From Nyssa sinensis (lineage: Eukaryota > Streptophyta > Magnoliopsida > Cornales > Nyssaceae), in assembly GCA_008638375.1 (NCBI GenBank), contig CM018031.1, positions 62,889,688 through 62,953,687 on the forward strand: DNA of 64,000 nt. The letters are read 5' to 3'. The notes under the pieces were generated by a model. It saw only the letters and a program-made list of their open reading frames with translations. It did no database searches and was not told where the DNA came from. The position numbers were made by a program, and so were the translations under genes. Position 1 is the stretch's first letter. Every line of letters starts with the position of its first letter. Shown piece by piece: positions 1 to 14,600 of this stretch.

Positions 1-3000
1 ACTTTTCTTTTTCTTTTTTTAAGTGCAAATGAGCGTAAATGTATTACAAATTAAAGAAAAATTATATACAAGTTCTTAGAAGTAATGGAAAGCAAGAGAC
101 TGTTGATGATTTAAAAGGTATAGACTATTATAAACCTCTGTAAATTGTAACCAAAGTCAAGGTTTAAGTCACAAAATACATTACTTTATAAAGAAAGAAG
201 TCTCGTACATTAAACTATGTTTTAAACTATTAGGAATAAAAACATTAGGAAACCATTATCAATGGAACTCAGCTGCTATTGCTAATTCTCTATCTTATTT
301 TACAGTCTCTTTTGATGAAACTTCATATTTTTCTCCCAAATAATACTTCTACACCATTAATTTTGTAATGTAGGACAAATTTGGTACTTTAAAAATATGA
401 AAAGTTATTTTAGAATTGTATTAGGATTGTTTAGTTTTTTATTTTAATTTATTCATAATTTCTCTAGTTTCTTAATTTTATTTAGATTAGTAAAGAAAAT
501 ATAGGAATTAGTAGTTTTCTGTTTGACTTACTAGTCTTTATTGTGGTAAGATTAGTATAAAAATAAGAGTTTTAATTTTTCTAGTCAAAGTAGTAGTGTT
601 TTAGCACTATAAATATGATGTAAGAGGTCTTTATAGGAAGTTTATTATTAATATTAATTCAATTATGAATTTTTAAGAATTATTTTCTCTTGTTGGGTAA
701 GAAGTCTCGATGTTACTTTGTTATTAAAGAATATTTTTAAAGAAGCAGACGATGTCCTACTTCTTCACAAACTTTTGCTACGTCCTGGTGACAATAAACT
801 TGCTTTAATTTTGTGCTAATTAACTTGATCTTTATGTATTGCTTGTTTTAGAATTATTTTCCTTACTTTGAACCAAAGAGCTAGAAAAGTAACAGTACAA
901 TAATAACCAGACCTGCTGTACTTCTAGTCGTTTCAAACCTAAAACCTGTCTGCACAGCAAAGATGAGGCCCAACCCATAATCATATTTAGATCTGAACTA
1001 ACTTCATTAAAACCAAGCCCAGCCAATTTTCAGTTACTGCACAAAAACCGTAAAGTTAATTGGACCTTAACAATTATAAAAGTTGAATTAGTCAAGCATG
1101 GGAATTTACCCATCTCCAATAATAGATGTTTTTCAATAAATTATAAAAAAATGTGTTCCATAATATTTTATTTTATATTTCACACATTCAATTGTGCATT
1201 AAAATATTTATCACTGAACGAGAGATCTCAATCTAAATATTTCAATAACATTAGATCCCTTTCAAATTTCCACAGTGATGAGATCAATATTAAGCCTTCC
1301 ATTTCCACAGCAACATAACACAATCAATATGCGTGTTGATTAATTGAAGGTTCTGTTGTGGGTGAGAGATTAATATTAAATATACTTGTGGGTATTTGAT
1401 CCTTACTCATCTAAATTATACTTAAGTTTTTCGGGTGTGAAAAATTTATCACGCATAAAACATAATTATAATTACATGAGTAAGAATAAGACACTCATGG
1501 GACTAAGGTTTTATTTAAAATGATAAAGTTTTTTTTTTTTTTTAACAAACACGAGTTAAATTCAAAATTGAACACACGCATGAACCCACTAAGAATTTTT
1601 CCCTTCACAATGCAGTGCTCGAAAAAAAACCAAAAAGAAAAATATTTTGAGTGTGATTAAAGGTGTTTCAAATATCAAATAGAGATATTGGTCTGATATT
1701 TCTCGTCGACTGTTTCAAACATGTATATTATTTTACTAATAAGATCATATGATTTTATATCATTGAATAATTGCTCGAGCTTCTATTATCATATCAAAAT
1801 ACCACATCAACTTTATTTAAATTGAGAAATTACTGAACAAATAGATTCTAACAATCCTAACAATCATCCATATATAAAATATTACAGACATATTCAAGGT
1901 TCAACTAATAATTGCCCTATTAAAGCCTGCTGCTAGCCGAAATTCTCATCTTCTATTTGGGGGCCCCACACTATATGTTGACAATGTTGAAATACTATAA
2001 ATGGACGGTTGAGATTAGCAGCACGTGCAGGGCTCAACCATTCATGTTTTGTTGTTATTCAAAGCCAACAAAGACGCGCGCATGACAAGAGTCATGTCAG
2101 ACCTTTTCCTATTATGCCTACTCCGGACACGTCTTTCAGTCTCACCTATATAGCAAACAACAAACGCAACATTAACGGCCGGAGATCACAGATTCATGCA
2201 ATCTACTGCTACACGTGCATTTCATGTGACTTCTTTTTGTTTAATGTCACCTTACATCATTGATTTGAAAAATAAATAAATAAATTCCATTTGTGATGGC
2301 AGCACGACGTCGGCCCAAAGAGTTACATAGTGAAACTTTATGTTCATAGGCTAAAAATAAAAGTATGGCTGCCAGACAAAACAAGCCCTTAAAAAGATTT
2401 TGAAATCGTTGTTTCTTTTAAGCAGCCTACACTTAGATGCCAATTCTACTATAATCTTTTTGGTGGTTAATGACATGTTATCTATTTGAAAATCTAATTA
2501 TGAAAGCATTTAGATGAAAATTCTTCTTAATAATTTAGCTTGTAAAAATATTTTCTATAATTATAAAATTATATTTAAGTAAATTTAAGAGTGGTATCTA
2601 AAATTCTAGTTGAAAAAAAAATAGAGACAAATGAACTCGGAATAGATTATTACTTTTGCTATAAACAAGGTAAGAAGAGTGTTTTTTTTATTTGAATGCG
2701 CATCTTAACTACAATCCGACATATATACCATGCAATGTACTTTTTTATTTTTCAATTAAGAGTAAATAGTTATATGATATTCATGTGATTGCATAAGTGA
2801 GAAATTAAGGTTGTGTATATCTGGATAGGAGAAGGTTTTTCCTACTTGATTTGGAGTCGAGCACTATCCTTCATGATAATAGAAAAAGATTATATTTGGA
2901 TCAACTTTTTAAACACGATTAATGCATTTTGAACTTTTTAACTGCACTTAATTGATTTTTAGATTGCTTGGTATGGGATTTCAAATTACACTTATTAGTC

Positions 3001-4535
3001 ATAATTTTTTCATTAAATATAATTTGGGTTAAGTTATTAAGTTTAGATTTTTTTCATTTGGTTTATCATAAATGTCTCTTTTGATAATTGTTAAATTCTA
3101 TTTAACAGTTTATTTATACATTCATATATTTAATTCAAACAATAACTTTACACAACTGGTGAACTCAATCAGTACTTTGATGCCGTTTATACAAATGGGC
3201 ACAAATAGACAAAAGACTTGGAATTTTGATCAATGTGACAGGATAAGGTCCTGAGCCATTTGAGCATAAAGGGAAGTGGTGCCGGAGGACGATTCAGTCT
3301 CAGAGCACACAAAACATGCCTTCCTCTTCTTTAAGAAGAAGACTTTGCCGAATTTTTGTCACCATCCAAATCAAACTCAAAACACACGTAACATGCACAT
3401 CTTCCTCTCCTTTAAGAAGAGTTCTAATGCAAGGCAGAGACAATACCTTTTTTTTTTTTTTCTCTTTGTCCTTAAAGTTCACTTGTCTGTTTTGTCTTCT
3501 TTTTCTTGGTCATTAATCATACTTTGGCTTTTTGTGAGAGTTTTTCTTCTTCAACTGACATTTCATTCGTCACTTATTTAATTAATGGTTCAAGTGCAGA
3601 GTATGGAGTCATAAGGGGAGAAAAGAATGCACGCAATGGAATTCTAGAACATAAAATATTTTCATTTCCTGCAACCCTTTTCTACTTTGCAATTTTTTAA
3701 CGCCGAAATGAGATTTGAAAATGGTTACATGCGTGCCGCTTGACTATACTGATTATTTTCTACAACATGGTCATGGGCTCGAAGAATATATATAAGATTT
3801 GATTAATTCATCGCAACTACTAATCGACTACAACTAATCTCTGCATATACCTTCTTTTTTTAGGGTTTGTCAATGACCTCTAGAGCCAAAACCTTCAATA
3901 TTGGTGCTGTACGAGGACACCATATTTTGTTCCTTCCACCCAAAGCTTATGCTATATATATATATATAGATGAACTGGGACATATGAAACAAGAAAGTAA
4001 TGTTTAGGCATGTTGTGAACATTATGATTGCTAATTGTCGTGCTGAGATTGCCTTTTTTTTTTTTCTTTTTCTTTTGGGCAACGTTTATTATAGAGTTGT
4101 AAGGATTTACAGTGGATGTGGACTATGAAGTAAACAGTAACTGTAATTGGGAAATGGAAGTGAGACCAGTAACTTACATGCATCCACTCACAAAATAAGC
4201 ATCTAGTGATTCTCTCCAAAGCAATTCTTTCCAAAATATGGGTTGGCCTCTTAGAGTGATTATTAAGAGTAATGTTTTATGTCCCGTCTCTATCTTGTGA
4301 GAGATTAGATCTATTAGTAGGTGTCATTGTGATGAATCTCATATCTCGTGAGATAGATAAAATAAAAATGATGAGATATAAAATATTATATTTTGTATTA
4401 TCGAATTGATGGTATGAATAATTCTTGTATAGACCGAATCAATAGACTTAAGTTTATGAATTAGATCAATTACAACTTGTCAAATAAATAAGAAAAATAC
4501 TTTTATTTTCTTAAAATCAAATAATCCATCCACAC
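1..4535. other. Gene-free AT-rich intergenic region
   Basis: I see no gene here. The ORFs present are short and low-complexity, lack any family signature and are not joined by plausible splice sites. The stretch has many A/T runs and short TA repeats (for example near 3956-3968). It may contain regulatory DNA of a neighbour to the left, but nothing specific can be supported. Confidence 0.6.
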
Positions 4536-4922
4536 TAGAGCTATCAATAGAGCGGATCGCGATCCGATCCGATCCGCTAAGTCCGAATATGGTTTTAAAA
4601 ATAGTGATCCATGACCCGCTCCGATCCAAATCCGATTATTTCAAATATAAACGAACCGGATATGATATAGGCTGATCCAATCTGTTTATAATCCGATCCG
4701 ATTCATTTATATATATATATATATAAAATATATTTTTTAATATATTAAAAATATATATATTATAATTTCAAACGGATCTGACCGGATTAACAGATCGAAT
4801 ACGGATTAACATTCGAATGATTCATCGAATAAACAGATCGGATCGAATCGAATTTTATATTAAACGGAATCGAATTCGAATTAATTCTAATTCGATCCGA
4901 GTCTGATTCGTTTACGACCCTA
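4536..4922. mobile_element. hAT-like non-autonomous element (387 bp)
   Basis: The element is bounded by 8-bp direct repeats, ATCCACAC at 4528-4535 and ATTCACAC at 4923-4930, with one mismatch. The ends are TAGAGCTATCAATAG on the left and, read inward from the right, TAGGGTCGTAAACG, an imperfect terminal inverted repeat. The interior is rich in GATCCG and TCGAAT words. An 8-bp duplication and a TAG-type end are typical of hAT elements. There is no transposase ORF, so any movement would need an enzyme supplied elsewhere. Confidence 0.65.
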
Positions 4923-4930
4923 ATTCACAC

Positions 4931-5773
4931 GACAGAACAGTAATTAGCCTAATACATAGACCAGATTTACTAAGAATGCCAAAGCTACAAAGCCGTATGC
5001 AGTCAATCAAGGGGACATTTTGTCTATGTATGTGAGTACAAGCTCATAAATGATATTGGTTTTAAAATTATAAAGAGTACTTATGTTAGGTAAACCTACT
5101 TATTAGAACATAAACCCTAGGCATGTGGGCCCCTTAGATACTCACCTGAAAGGTGTCTTTGCCCTCCCCCTTCAACTATAATGATGACATACACCTTTTC
5201 TCTAATCCCCATTTAGTGAGATGGGGATTATCTAAACAAAGTCATCATGTAATTATCCTGAGGGGACTTTACAGAGATCAACTGAATTTAACCCATCACA
5301 AATCGCATTACAGAAAAAACAACTCATTAACCCTCTATGTAGTGTGGCGTGGAAGCTTAGTTCTGCATGGTAAAAGCAACCAAATGCTTTTAACTCTCTA
5401 CTGTGTTAATAAATATATTTTTTCAATAATATTTTTTCATATGTAATAGATTTATTTTTTCAATAATCAAAACACATATAACAAATTATTATTTTAAAAA
5501 ATGACATCAGTGCCTATTTCTTATTACATCTCCCTTTGGGAGAGTTCAAACTTCAAATTATTGACATTTTACATAAAATATGCGTATATAGTACATATTT
5601 TGTATGTATCACTGAACTTGATAGGCGAAAACTACAAAACAATTCAAGATGACCCAAACTTCAAGGTTTTCTTTTTAAAATGTCAAATTGAGTGTGCCCA
5701 TTATTCTTGTTCAGTTCAGTAAATACTAAACTATCTTCATGAAGAACTAACCAATCCTAGTAGCATAAGAGCC

Positions 5774-5811
<38 letters not shown>

Positions 5812-5982
5812 GCGCTCATTTCCAAGTTGTTGAATCTAATCTTTGTAACAACCAAAAAAGAAAAAGCCTAATTTAGGCTTATAACATTATACCAATTTTC
5901 TCCATAATCTCTGTATATACATCACCAAGGCATGGATCATCATCTTCAACATCATACCCCATACAAGCTGAAACATGACGAC
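4931..5982. other. Intergenic region with GT/GA microsatellite
   Basis: This lies 3' of the LBD16-like gene. It contains no recognisable gene. A (GT)n tract followed directly by (GA)n lies at about 5774-5812. The last 200 bases probably include the 3' UTR of the LBD gene. Confidence 0.5.
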
Positions 5983-6796
5983 TCAGTTCCTCATCATTCT
6001 AAGGGCAAGTTCTTGAAGCTCACCCAAGTCATTTTGGGAAGGCCTCTTCTTACTAAAACGTTGGAATGAAGGTTCAGCTCTGCTTCGTATTTCTTGCATT
6101 CCCAATCCATCAATATTGTGATCGACTGACTCGAGCGAGCTCTGAGGTGAGATGGAGTTCATGTAAGTCGGATTATAAGCTGGAAATGTCTGCATACCAG
6201 CAGCCATATTCGCAGGCCATTGATTTTCTACATTCCTTGAATCAGTGAGGTTTTGTGCCAGTTGAGCCTTCACTTGCATCAGTTGAGCTTGCAAGCACGC
6301 CACCTACAATTTTTTTTTTTTTTATAAAAAAAAAATCATTTGTTCATTGATACAGGCACGAACTTGATCTTTCAAAGGACTTGATCTGTGCCACAGTGTG
6401 TGTGTGTGTCTCTATATTCTAAGAATATGTTTTTGTATCAAACTGTCTTCACTAAATCAAGAAAAGTTGATAAATTGAATTGATATAACAGGGGCGTCGA
6501 AAAATTTAGACAACCTGTTGTTGCAAGGCAAAGATGTGTGCGACACAGCCATAAACTGGGTCTCTGATCCTTGCTTGAGCTTCATAAGCAATTGTCACAA
6601 CCGCCTCGCAGCGCTCAGGCACAGGGACATGCAACAACAGTTTTGAAACATTACTAGCACCAAACACTTTGTGAATTGCCGCAAATCTGGCCGGGCCTTG
6701 TTCCGAACAAAAATAAGGCGCAAAAACGCAATCGGTGGCGCATTTTCGCCGGAGAAATTTGCAAGCACCACAAGGGGAACCTGTGCTAGTTGCCAT
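5983..6796 (-). CDS. LBD16: LOB-domain transcription factor, LBD16-like
   Basis: Two exons, 6515-6796 and 5983-6303, encode 200 residues. The donor follows CAG at 6515 and the acceptor TAG precedes 6303; the intron is phase 0 and sits at the conserved position after ALQQQ. The zinc-binding C block CX2CX6CX3C uses C9, C12, C19 and C23. The GAS block ([15 protein letters not shown]) and the coiled leucine-zipper-like segment continue into exon 2. The C-terminus ends [15 protein letters not shown], closely like Arabidopsis LBD16. In Arabidopsis, LBD16 is a nuclear, auxin-induced (ARF7/ARF19) activator of lateral-root initiation; the same role here is inferred from similarity. The protein is about 40 residues shorter than Arabidopsis LBD16, in the variable linker. 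A possible TATA-like TTATAAGA lies near 6950 on the gene strand. Membership of the LBD16/LBD29 clade is firm; exact orthology is not proven. Confidence 0.9.
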
Positions 6797-8691
6797 TATA
6801 GAAAGAGAAAGAGGGAGAGAGGACTTGAAAAAAAAAATAGAGGCACACGGGCACGCTAAGAAATGGTGCTAATGAAGGGACCAGGTTGGGGTATGAATGG
6901 CTAGGGGAAGAAGTGGGGGGCTTGTGAGGGACAGAAAGGGTGGGGGGGTCTTATAAGAGATGTGAATGGGGACATGAGAGGTTTGTGTGTAGGGTTCTAA
7001 GGGAACATTTATTAATGGTTGATGCAATATGAGTATAGTTTTTAATTGATGGCTTAGACAAGATTACATATGTTTTACGTTTTGGCTTTGAGTTTGAGTC
7101 TGATTTTGATTCTTTAATCTTATTAGTAGTATTATTGTTGTTCTGTAACAAGTATAATATTAAGTTTGTTTTCAATGTTTTTGTGAAGCATTTTTCCTTT
7201 CCACCGAACGCCGCACTTGGGAACTGCTGCTATTAAATTGCTTTCAAATTACTTCCCACTGACTCGTGCAAGCAATGGCTTCTCGACATCTATTCTACTA
7301 AACTATTATTCATCAATTTCGAGTACGACACTGACAAATTAATAAATTTGTCAAATATTTATTAACCTAAACACACTACACAAGGAAGAAGTAAAGGACT
7401 ATTTGTCTTGGGCAATTATATATTATCACTTGTATAATATGTTAAGATTTTAAAAATAAATAAATAAATTTTATATACATGACAATATATAATTAGTCAA
7501 GACAATACAATAAGAAAATTTCTTGCCTCTACTGTATTGTGTGTTAATTAATATAGCACCACTAGCAGGATTGGCATTAAAAAATTACATTACGAAAACA
7601 TTTAAGAGGAGAATTAAGCTCACAGTGGTGTATTACTGGACCTCAGAGGATCCGTGCGTGTATATATTAAAGTGACTTGAATGAATCCTTTTGACTTTGA
7701 AGCACGGTGAAGAAAAAGAAGGTACTTTTTTTCTTTGTTTTTAGTTGGTAAGCTTGGAAATTGAGTCCCACAAAATGGCTTCATGAAATCTGTGTTCCAC
7801 TTTCTCTGCTCAAAGAGTAACGCAACGCAATTGCCGGTTATTGAACTTGTAACACCACGGTCCAAAACGCTCAATGTCCACAGATGAACACTCGCATAAT
7901 AAAACATTCCATTTGTTTCCATTCTTTCCTCTGCATTTGAACTCTTATCTTTTCCAAACAAGATTACACTTCCATGTCCAAATGTGAAGTAAGAATTACT
8001 CTCTTATCTCTTCTCTCCTCTCCTCAGATGAAAAAAGAATATCCAGAGAGAGAGAGAGAGAGAAGGATGGCGCAACAGAAGCTACATCCCTCAGACAAAA
8101 GATAAAGAAGCAGCACTACATCATACCAAGTAAAAGGGAAGGCACAATACCATGAGTGGATTCGTCAGCTTAACAAAGGAAAATGGCTGTTTCCACCAAA
8201 AAATATATATTCCCTTATTTTTGTCAAAACCTGAGCGGTGCAAGGGGCACCACACAAACCCCCGACTCCTGGACCCACCCACCCTCCACCACCACAGCGC
8301 ACACAAAGTGACCCATTGTAAGTTACATTACAATCTTTTCAACCATATATGACATAATCAACATTTAGTAGCATTCAATCAACAGCACAATCCATGCACA
8401 TGGCACACATGCAAGCTCCCTACAAGATCAAAAAGCTCAAAACCCACATCTTCATCCCTTTGTTTTTTCATATACATTACCAGTAACAAAAGCTAGATCT
8501 CCAGCGAAACCCAAAAATGAGATCTTACCAAAGTAGGAATAATTGTTATGGAACATGAATACAAGTCTTAAGTTTTGGTTGTAGTCAACCAATTGACCTA
8601 CAAGAAGATTGAGCACGCCAACCCCAAAAAAGACCCATTAACACTATTCACACAACCGCACGCATTATAGGCATCCCTTACCTGTGGCTCC
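6797..8691. other. Region between LBD16-like 5' end and PARP1 3' end
   Basis: Both flanking genes are on the minus strand, so this holds the LBD promoter and 5' leader (purine-rich GA stretch at 6798-6850) and the PARP1 3' UTR and terminator. A short (GA)n tract lies at about 8047-8063. No further gene is seen. Confidence 0.55.
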
Positions 8692-11600
8692 TCACCTCTT
8701 GTGATGAAACCTCACCTTCAACAAGAACTGCATCTTAACCTGCCCAACATATCAGCCTCCAAATTCAGTTACATATCAGTGGCATCGAATGAATATAATA
8801 GCATCACTATGCATGACCAAGAAAACAGCATTAATTGGATCCAAAATGACTGAATAACTCGATAAATTTTGGGGGGGTTAAACCATCACAAGTTTTCAAT
8901 CACTTTCTGCAGCTGACATCTCTAATTTTAGTACCTAGTGTGAATCCACAACTGTATAAAATTACACTATACAAGCCTGTCTGAAAATTTTTAATAATAT
9001 TTCTTTTAGACAGGGCCAAGTATTTTTGACACAATCAACATATTTCAAGTTTCTCCTACAAAATAATTCCTGTACCTTTGAACTTGGGAAATTCATTTTT
9101 TTCAATGATAAACTCTTTTTTAATGGACGAGTATAACTGACATAAAAAAGGAAATGGCAACATTTTGCAAAAATGGGTAGCTGATCACCATTTTAGAAGC
9201 TTGTGACAATAGACCACTTACCAACAGGAATCATGATAGTGCATACAGTACATTCAATCAAAGCACAATCCAATGGAACCTGGCTTTAAACAAAGTATCT
9301 AACCTATCCCATTTTATTTATACTAGCAAACTACTACTCAGCTAGGTGTGGATTCACAAACAGGGACAAACGATAAATTGCTCACAAGTTGTTACACAAG
9401 ATGATTAATTGTAAGTTCAAAAAATGCAGATTAAAACTCACTTGAGCTGTATTATAGACGATATACTCATTATACATCAGCTCCGATGCCTTGACATTTG
9501 ATGACACTGGTTTGCCACAAGGCACAACAACATCATCCCTCCATTTAACATAATCTGACTCCTGAGGTATCTTCTTGCCAAGGCCTTTGGTAGAGTGCTT
9601 GCCTTCAGGAGGTTTTTCCATATACTAAATGATAGTGAAGTACATGAGTAAACTTCAAAGGATAATAAAGACACAGCCAAAAGGAAAAGCAAATACAATG
9701 CATATGAGCTGAATTCTTTCCCACAAGGATTGTGAGAATTGGTGCATAAAATATATGTTCAAAATTCTGCAGACTACTAATTAGAGGAAATAGTGTAGCC
9801 ATGCATGCAAATTCATAGATACTACACATGCACATGAATAAGTTAAATGTGCATCTAACAGTGCAGAGTACATTATAAAAATACATGTACTTGCAACAAT
9901 AAGAGCCACGCAGATCATGGAATGTGAACTCACCTTGGCTTTCTTGAGCTCATAAACCTCTCCCAAGGCAACTTCACTTAGAAGCATTAGACCCACAGGA
10001 TTTTTCTTCTCAGTATAACAATACTGAGCACTTTTACTGACCAGATCAGCAAAGTAAACTCCCTTGCCAAACTACATATCAAAAAATAGTTATTGATGTA
10101 CATAGATATAAGAAAAACGTGGATATATATGTGTGTGCATGCACATATAGTATATAATATATAGAGAGAGAACCATATAGCCAGTTGCTGGAGCTTCAGG
10201 AGGTGCTATTCTCAGTCCTTGACTCAGTATACCCACAAAATTTGTCAACCGAGAACCTGTAACAAACAAAAAATGTTAGATCCCACTTTTGGTTTTACTT
10301 TTCACAAACCTAGAAACTCTGGAGAATCCCACATACTCTTCTAACTAAATGCAATAATAGAAAATTCCATACATTTCACACTTAAGAACTTCCATTCTAT
10401 AAATTAGTATACAATTCAACTTACCATGCCAGAGGAGCATTTTATTCTTAAGTTTATCTCGGTAAGAAGCATACTTGTCGTATTCCCCTTCCCTTTCAAG
10501 CGAAAAAACTTCTTCCAGCTCAAGAGCCCAATCCTGAGGATTTCACAAACTTCAGGACATATATTGCTTTAAAAATTAAAAATAATGTAAGGAACAATGA
10601 ACCAAGTTAGGGAGACAACTGACAACAGTGTGTTACATCACTGACGTTCAGTTTTTTTTACATTGGTGCAACGTGCATTCAGTGCAAAAAGTTATCAGAA
10701 GTAGACCCACCGTATGTGTAGGCGCATGAGTAGTTTGGAGATACTTCTCAATCAACCGATAATCTTCACTATCATGAGGGAGCGGAGTAACATCACAGCG
10801 GAGCTTTTTATACTTTTCATCAAGAGAGTCATCATTTTCAACATCAAAACCTACTAGCCTGGAAGCTATTTCAATATCCTGTAGAGCTTCTAACATTTTC
10901 ACCTGAAAAAAAATTGCAAATAGATGACACTATACTCCTTGCACCAAAATAACAAAATTAGCACAGAACAGTCAGGCCCAAAGCTCGTCCCATTTATTCA
11001 CATATCAACGCCTTCAAGAACTTTTCAACTGGTATTTGCACCATTAATAATTGAAGCATTTGGCTTCCTTTTTTTAATACAAGTAAAGATTTCATTAAAG
11101 GTGCCAAAAGGAGAAAAGGGAGAGGGGGGGGGGGGGGGGGGGGGGGGCGCACAACTTTGTAGATGTATGGTATAATCAGAACCCATATTTAAGAATCAAG
11201 GCTTATACCTCCCCTGCGGGGGTGGGGACTCTATACAAGAATTTATAGACAAATAATATAACTCCATAAACCAAAAAAATAGCAATTTGAACAAAAATTG
11301 TTTCATAATATGAAGGGGAAACTCATTACTTTCAAAGGACTACCTATTCCTCTTAGTCCATATACAGCACCGAGGGCAAAGAGAAGTTCCATCCTAGACC
11401 TTCCTCATTCTCCTTTGCAAACAACCCTCCTCTCAAACTCCCATAGTGTGTCCATCACCTATGTAAGAACAATCCACTCAATAGAAATTAGTGAGAAAAG
11501 AAGATACCAAAGCTCCCTCACCACACTACAATGCAATAGAAGATGACTGCCTCCTCTACCCTTTTGCACATACAACGCTTGCTGGCCATTGTGCCATCTT

Positions 11601-14600
11601 TTTTGCAAATTGCCAATTGTAAGAATGACATACAATGACGATTCCAAGCCAAAAAAAAAAAAAAAACCACCTCAAAGGTGGTCTCCTATGGAAATACATT
11701 TCCAAAATAAGTACGATACACCTCCCTTATAGAGCCCCAAATAGAATATCTAACACTAAAGATCCCACTCTTCAAAGCCTTCCACCTCAAGGGATCATCA
11801 TTCATCCACCCACCATGCACCTAAGACTCCTAGATCAACTCTAATGATGTTTCCACATAATCCAGCTCCTAATCCTACAAAGCTCACCTAAATCTCAATC
11901 CACACCACCTCGTAGCCTGAAAAGGAGAGAAACTCCGCAACAGAGCTCCTTAATCCACTGCAATCCGATAAACCGAAACAACTCAAAAATTTTATCATTC
12001 AAAGTCACCTCCATGCACAAAACATTATGACAAATCCTACTACTATCATAGTTTTTAGTATCTTACGATACGCAATACATATCTTATGATATGTTTCGAT
12101 ATGTACATAAAATGATACGTATTTTACAGTTGTATCTTTTTGCACCGTATCTTACGATAAACGATATGCATCTTACGATATGTTTCAATACACATAATAC
12201 ACACGATACAAGCAATGAGGCTAAACTGCATTGTTTTGATATCTTTTTTGTTGTTTTGTTATATACATGGAAACCATTTTGTTTGTTTGGTTTTATATTG
12301 CCTCTTTGTGATGCCTAAAGACATTTCCTCAAACAAGAAAAAAGGAAAGTAAGTATTTTGAGAAGATGTAGATGAGGAGTGAACACATACAAGAAGTTGA
12401 AGAAGAAAAAAGAAATGAAAAATTGTTGAAATCTGACGATGATGGTTACGATAATATTGATACCAATGAAATTGACTATTAAGATGAAAATGGGATAAAT
12501 TATAAATATGAATAATTTTACTCATAAAAAAATAGAATACTTTTGGATTTTATCTTGATGAACTATGTTACAAACTTGGATTATTAAATTTTAGTTTGAA
12601 ACTCATAGTATTTATAAACCTTGATTCTTGTATTGTATTGTATAAAATTTTAGTTGTTTTTTTTTATAAGTGAGTTTAAATGTAATTTTTATTATTTTAT
12701 ACACCGTATACATAACACTATATATAACATGAAACAATATATTTGAAAAACAAGACAACTAGTACCACTTTGACTTTTAATTGTTGGATAAATAATAATA
12801 ATTTATATATCTAATTTGTATGACAAGTAAATTGAAATGTTATTTATATTATTGTAAACAATACATATATATATATATATATTTGTAAATGTATTTTAAA
12901 AAAAATTACACGTATCTATCGATACGCATTTTTTAAAAAACAATAAAGCTTCCAATACACATTTTGAAAACTATTACTACTACTACTACTGCTACCCTCT
13001 CCCACCTCCAAACACGATTTTTAAAAAGTTTCTCCCACACCATCATTACATTTAAACAAACTCGTTTCATGCAAAATTTGCACTTCATTGCCATCTGTCC
13101 CTGGCACTTGCATATTTCCCCCGACCACCAAGGCAACAAACTATCCCTCTCCAAAGCACACCACATCCCGGTGCCCAATAAGGCATAATTAAACATTTCA
13201 ACATCTTAATACTCAAATCACCTGGCTCGATAGGTAAGCACACCCTGTCCCAATCTACCAAGTGTTACTTAAATTCTTCTCAAAACCAACCGCCCTCCTA
13301 AAAGAATAAATAAATAAATAAGAATTCCATATGAAGCTTCTCAAGCATTTTACTCCACATAACCTGGAATAGTAAAGAGAGACACGAAGGAAGTGGACGG
13401 CTAGATAATGTATTCTTAATAAACCATCTCTGCAGCTGAATTTTCATAACAGCATTGAAAAAGAAATATACCATTGGCATGTGCATGCCTACTTTCTTTT
13501 CAAGTAAAGTGAGGGAGAGATTCAATGAAATTGCATGCTTTTGAACGACTAATGGTTGAGGTACAATTGATTTGAAACCTTACTAGAAACCAAAAACAAA
13601 CGGTAAAACTGATCGAGGAAAAACACTTAATACCTGTGTGCTCACGATCTATAGGCTTCCATAAATGAAGAACCCTTTATTGATGTTCATGACAGAAAAT
13701 TAAATTTAAGTAATAGCAACCAAAACTATACCAGTGTACCACTAGCCTAGTTGGACCCCGAGGTACCCAGCGCAGCTGCCTGTAATAAAATGTTTCAAGT
13801 TTCTCTCGTCCTTGAAAGTCAAAAAACAGCTAGAATGAGTTGGTTGAGAAGAGAGGGGAGTTTGAGGCACCCCAAGTAACTAAGGCTTCAGGCTAGGGAT
13901 TACACCCAATGTTTTAAAAAACTTTACCGAGGCTTCCTCAAAACACCTTGAAGTTTTGGAGAAAAAACCAAAAAAAAAAAAAAGAGTAATGGTTCTAGGA
14001 ATCATATATTTCAAACTCAAAGGCATTCAAACGAAACGTTTTGAACAATCTTTGTGCATCCAAAACGTTTATATAAATTTGGGAGGCTTCAAAAGAATAT
14101 AAAATCTTATAAAGATTGATGCTTAACACCTTTCATTAGAACCCTATATTAAAAATGAACTTTTACTTAGATTTGGGAGGCTTAACACCTCAATAATGCT
14201 GAATACCTTTGTACATCCAACAACAATGCTTAAAACCCCGTATTTCAACAATAATGCTTAATCCCTCAACAATGCTTAACCCCTTATAAAGAATATAAAT
14301 ACTCCTCAATTATGCTTAAACCCAATAATGCTTAACCTCTCAAACGTTTATATATATTTTGGGAGTCTTCAAAAGAAATTAAAAGAATATAAAATCTTAT
14401 AAATATTGACATAAAAGAATGTAAAAACACTAACTAGTTGCTTCAGATCAATGGAACCCCTCAATTGACAGTAAAACTTATAATCAACAATAATACCTAA
14501 CACCTTTCATTAAAACCCTGTATCAAAAATGAACTTTTACATAGATGGGTTATGCTCTTTTATGAATTTGGTATGATGTTGGATATTTGTCTTCCCTACA

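Larger units (their letters stand above)
11040..13560 (-). mobile_element. Degraded LINE (non-LTR retrotransposon) relic in PARP1 intron 14
   Basis: Minus-strand reading gives peptides typical of the C-terminal part of plant LINE reverse transcriptases: [18 protein letters not shown] (zf-RVT region, about 11480-11545), a NYALLG..W..ERDSL..W stretch (about 13100-13190), and [19 protein letters not shown] (about 13320-13400). Order and orientation agree. A run of seven A on the minus strand near 11069 may be the 3' tail. Frames are broken and the 5' part is missing. The relic is split by the element at 12046-12974. Boundaries are approximate. Confidence 0.6.

Noticed and set aside
2009..2263. 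84-codon plus-strand ORF in the left intergenic region
   Set aside because: It has no family motif, no splice context and mixed composition. Treated as chance.
8121..8352. Overlapping ORFs on both strands 3' of PARP1
   Set aside because: They fall in the likely PARP1 3' UTR/terminator region, overlap on opposite strands and have no family signature.
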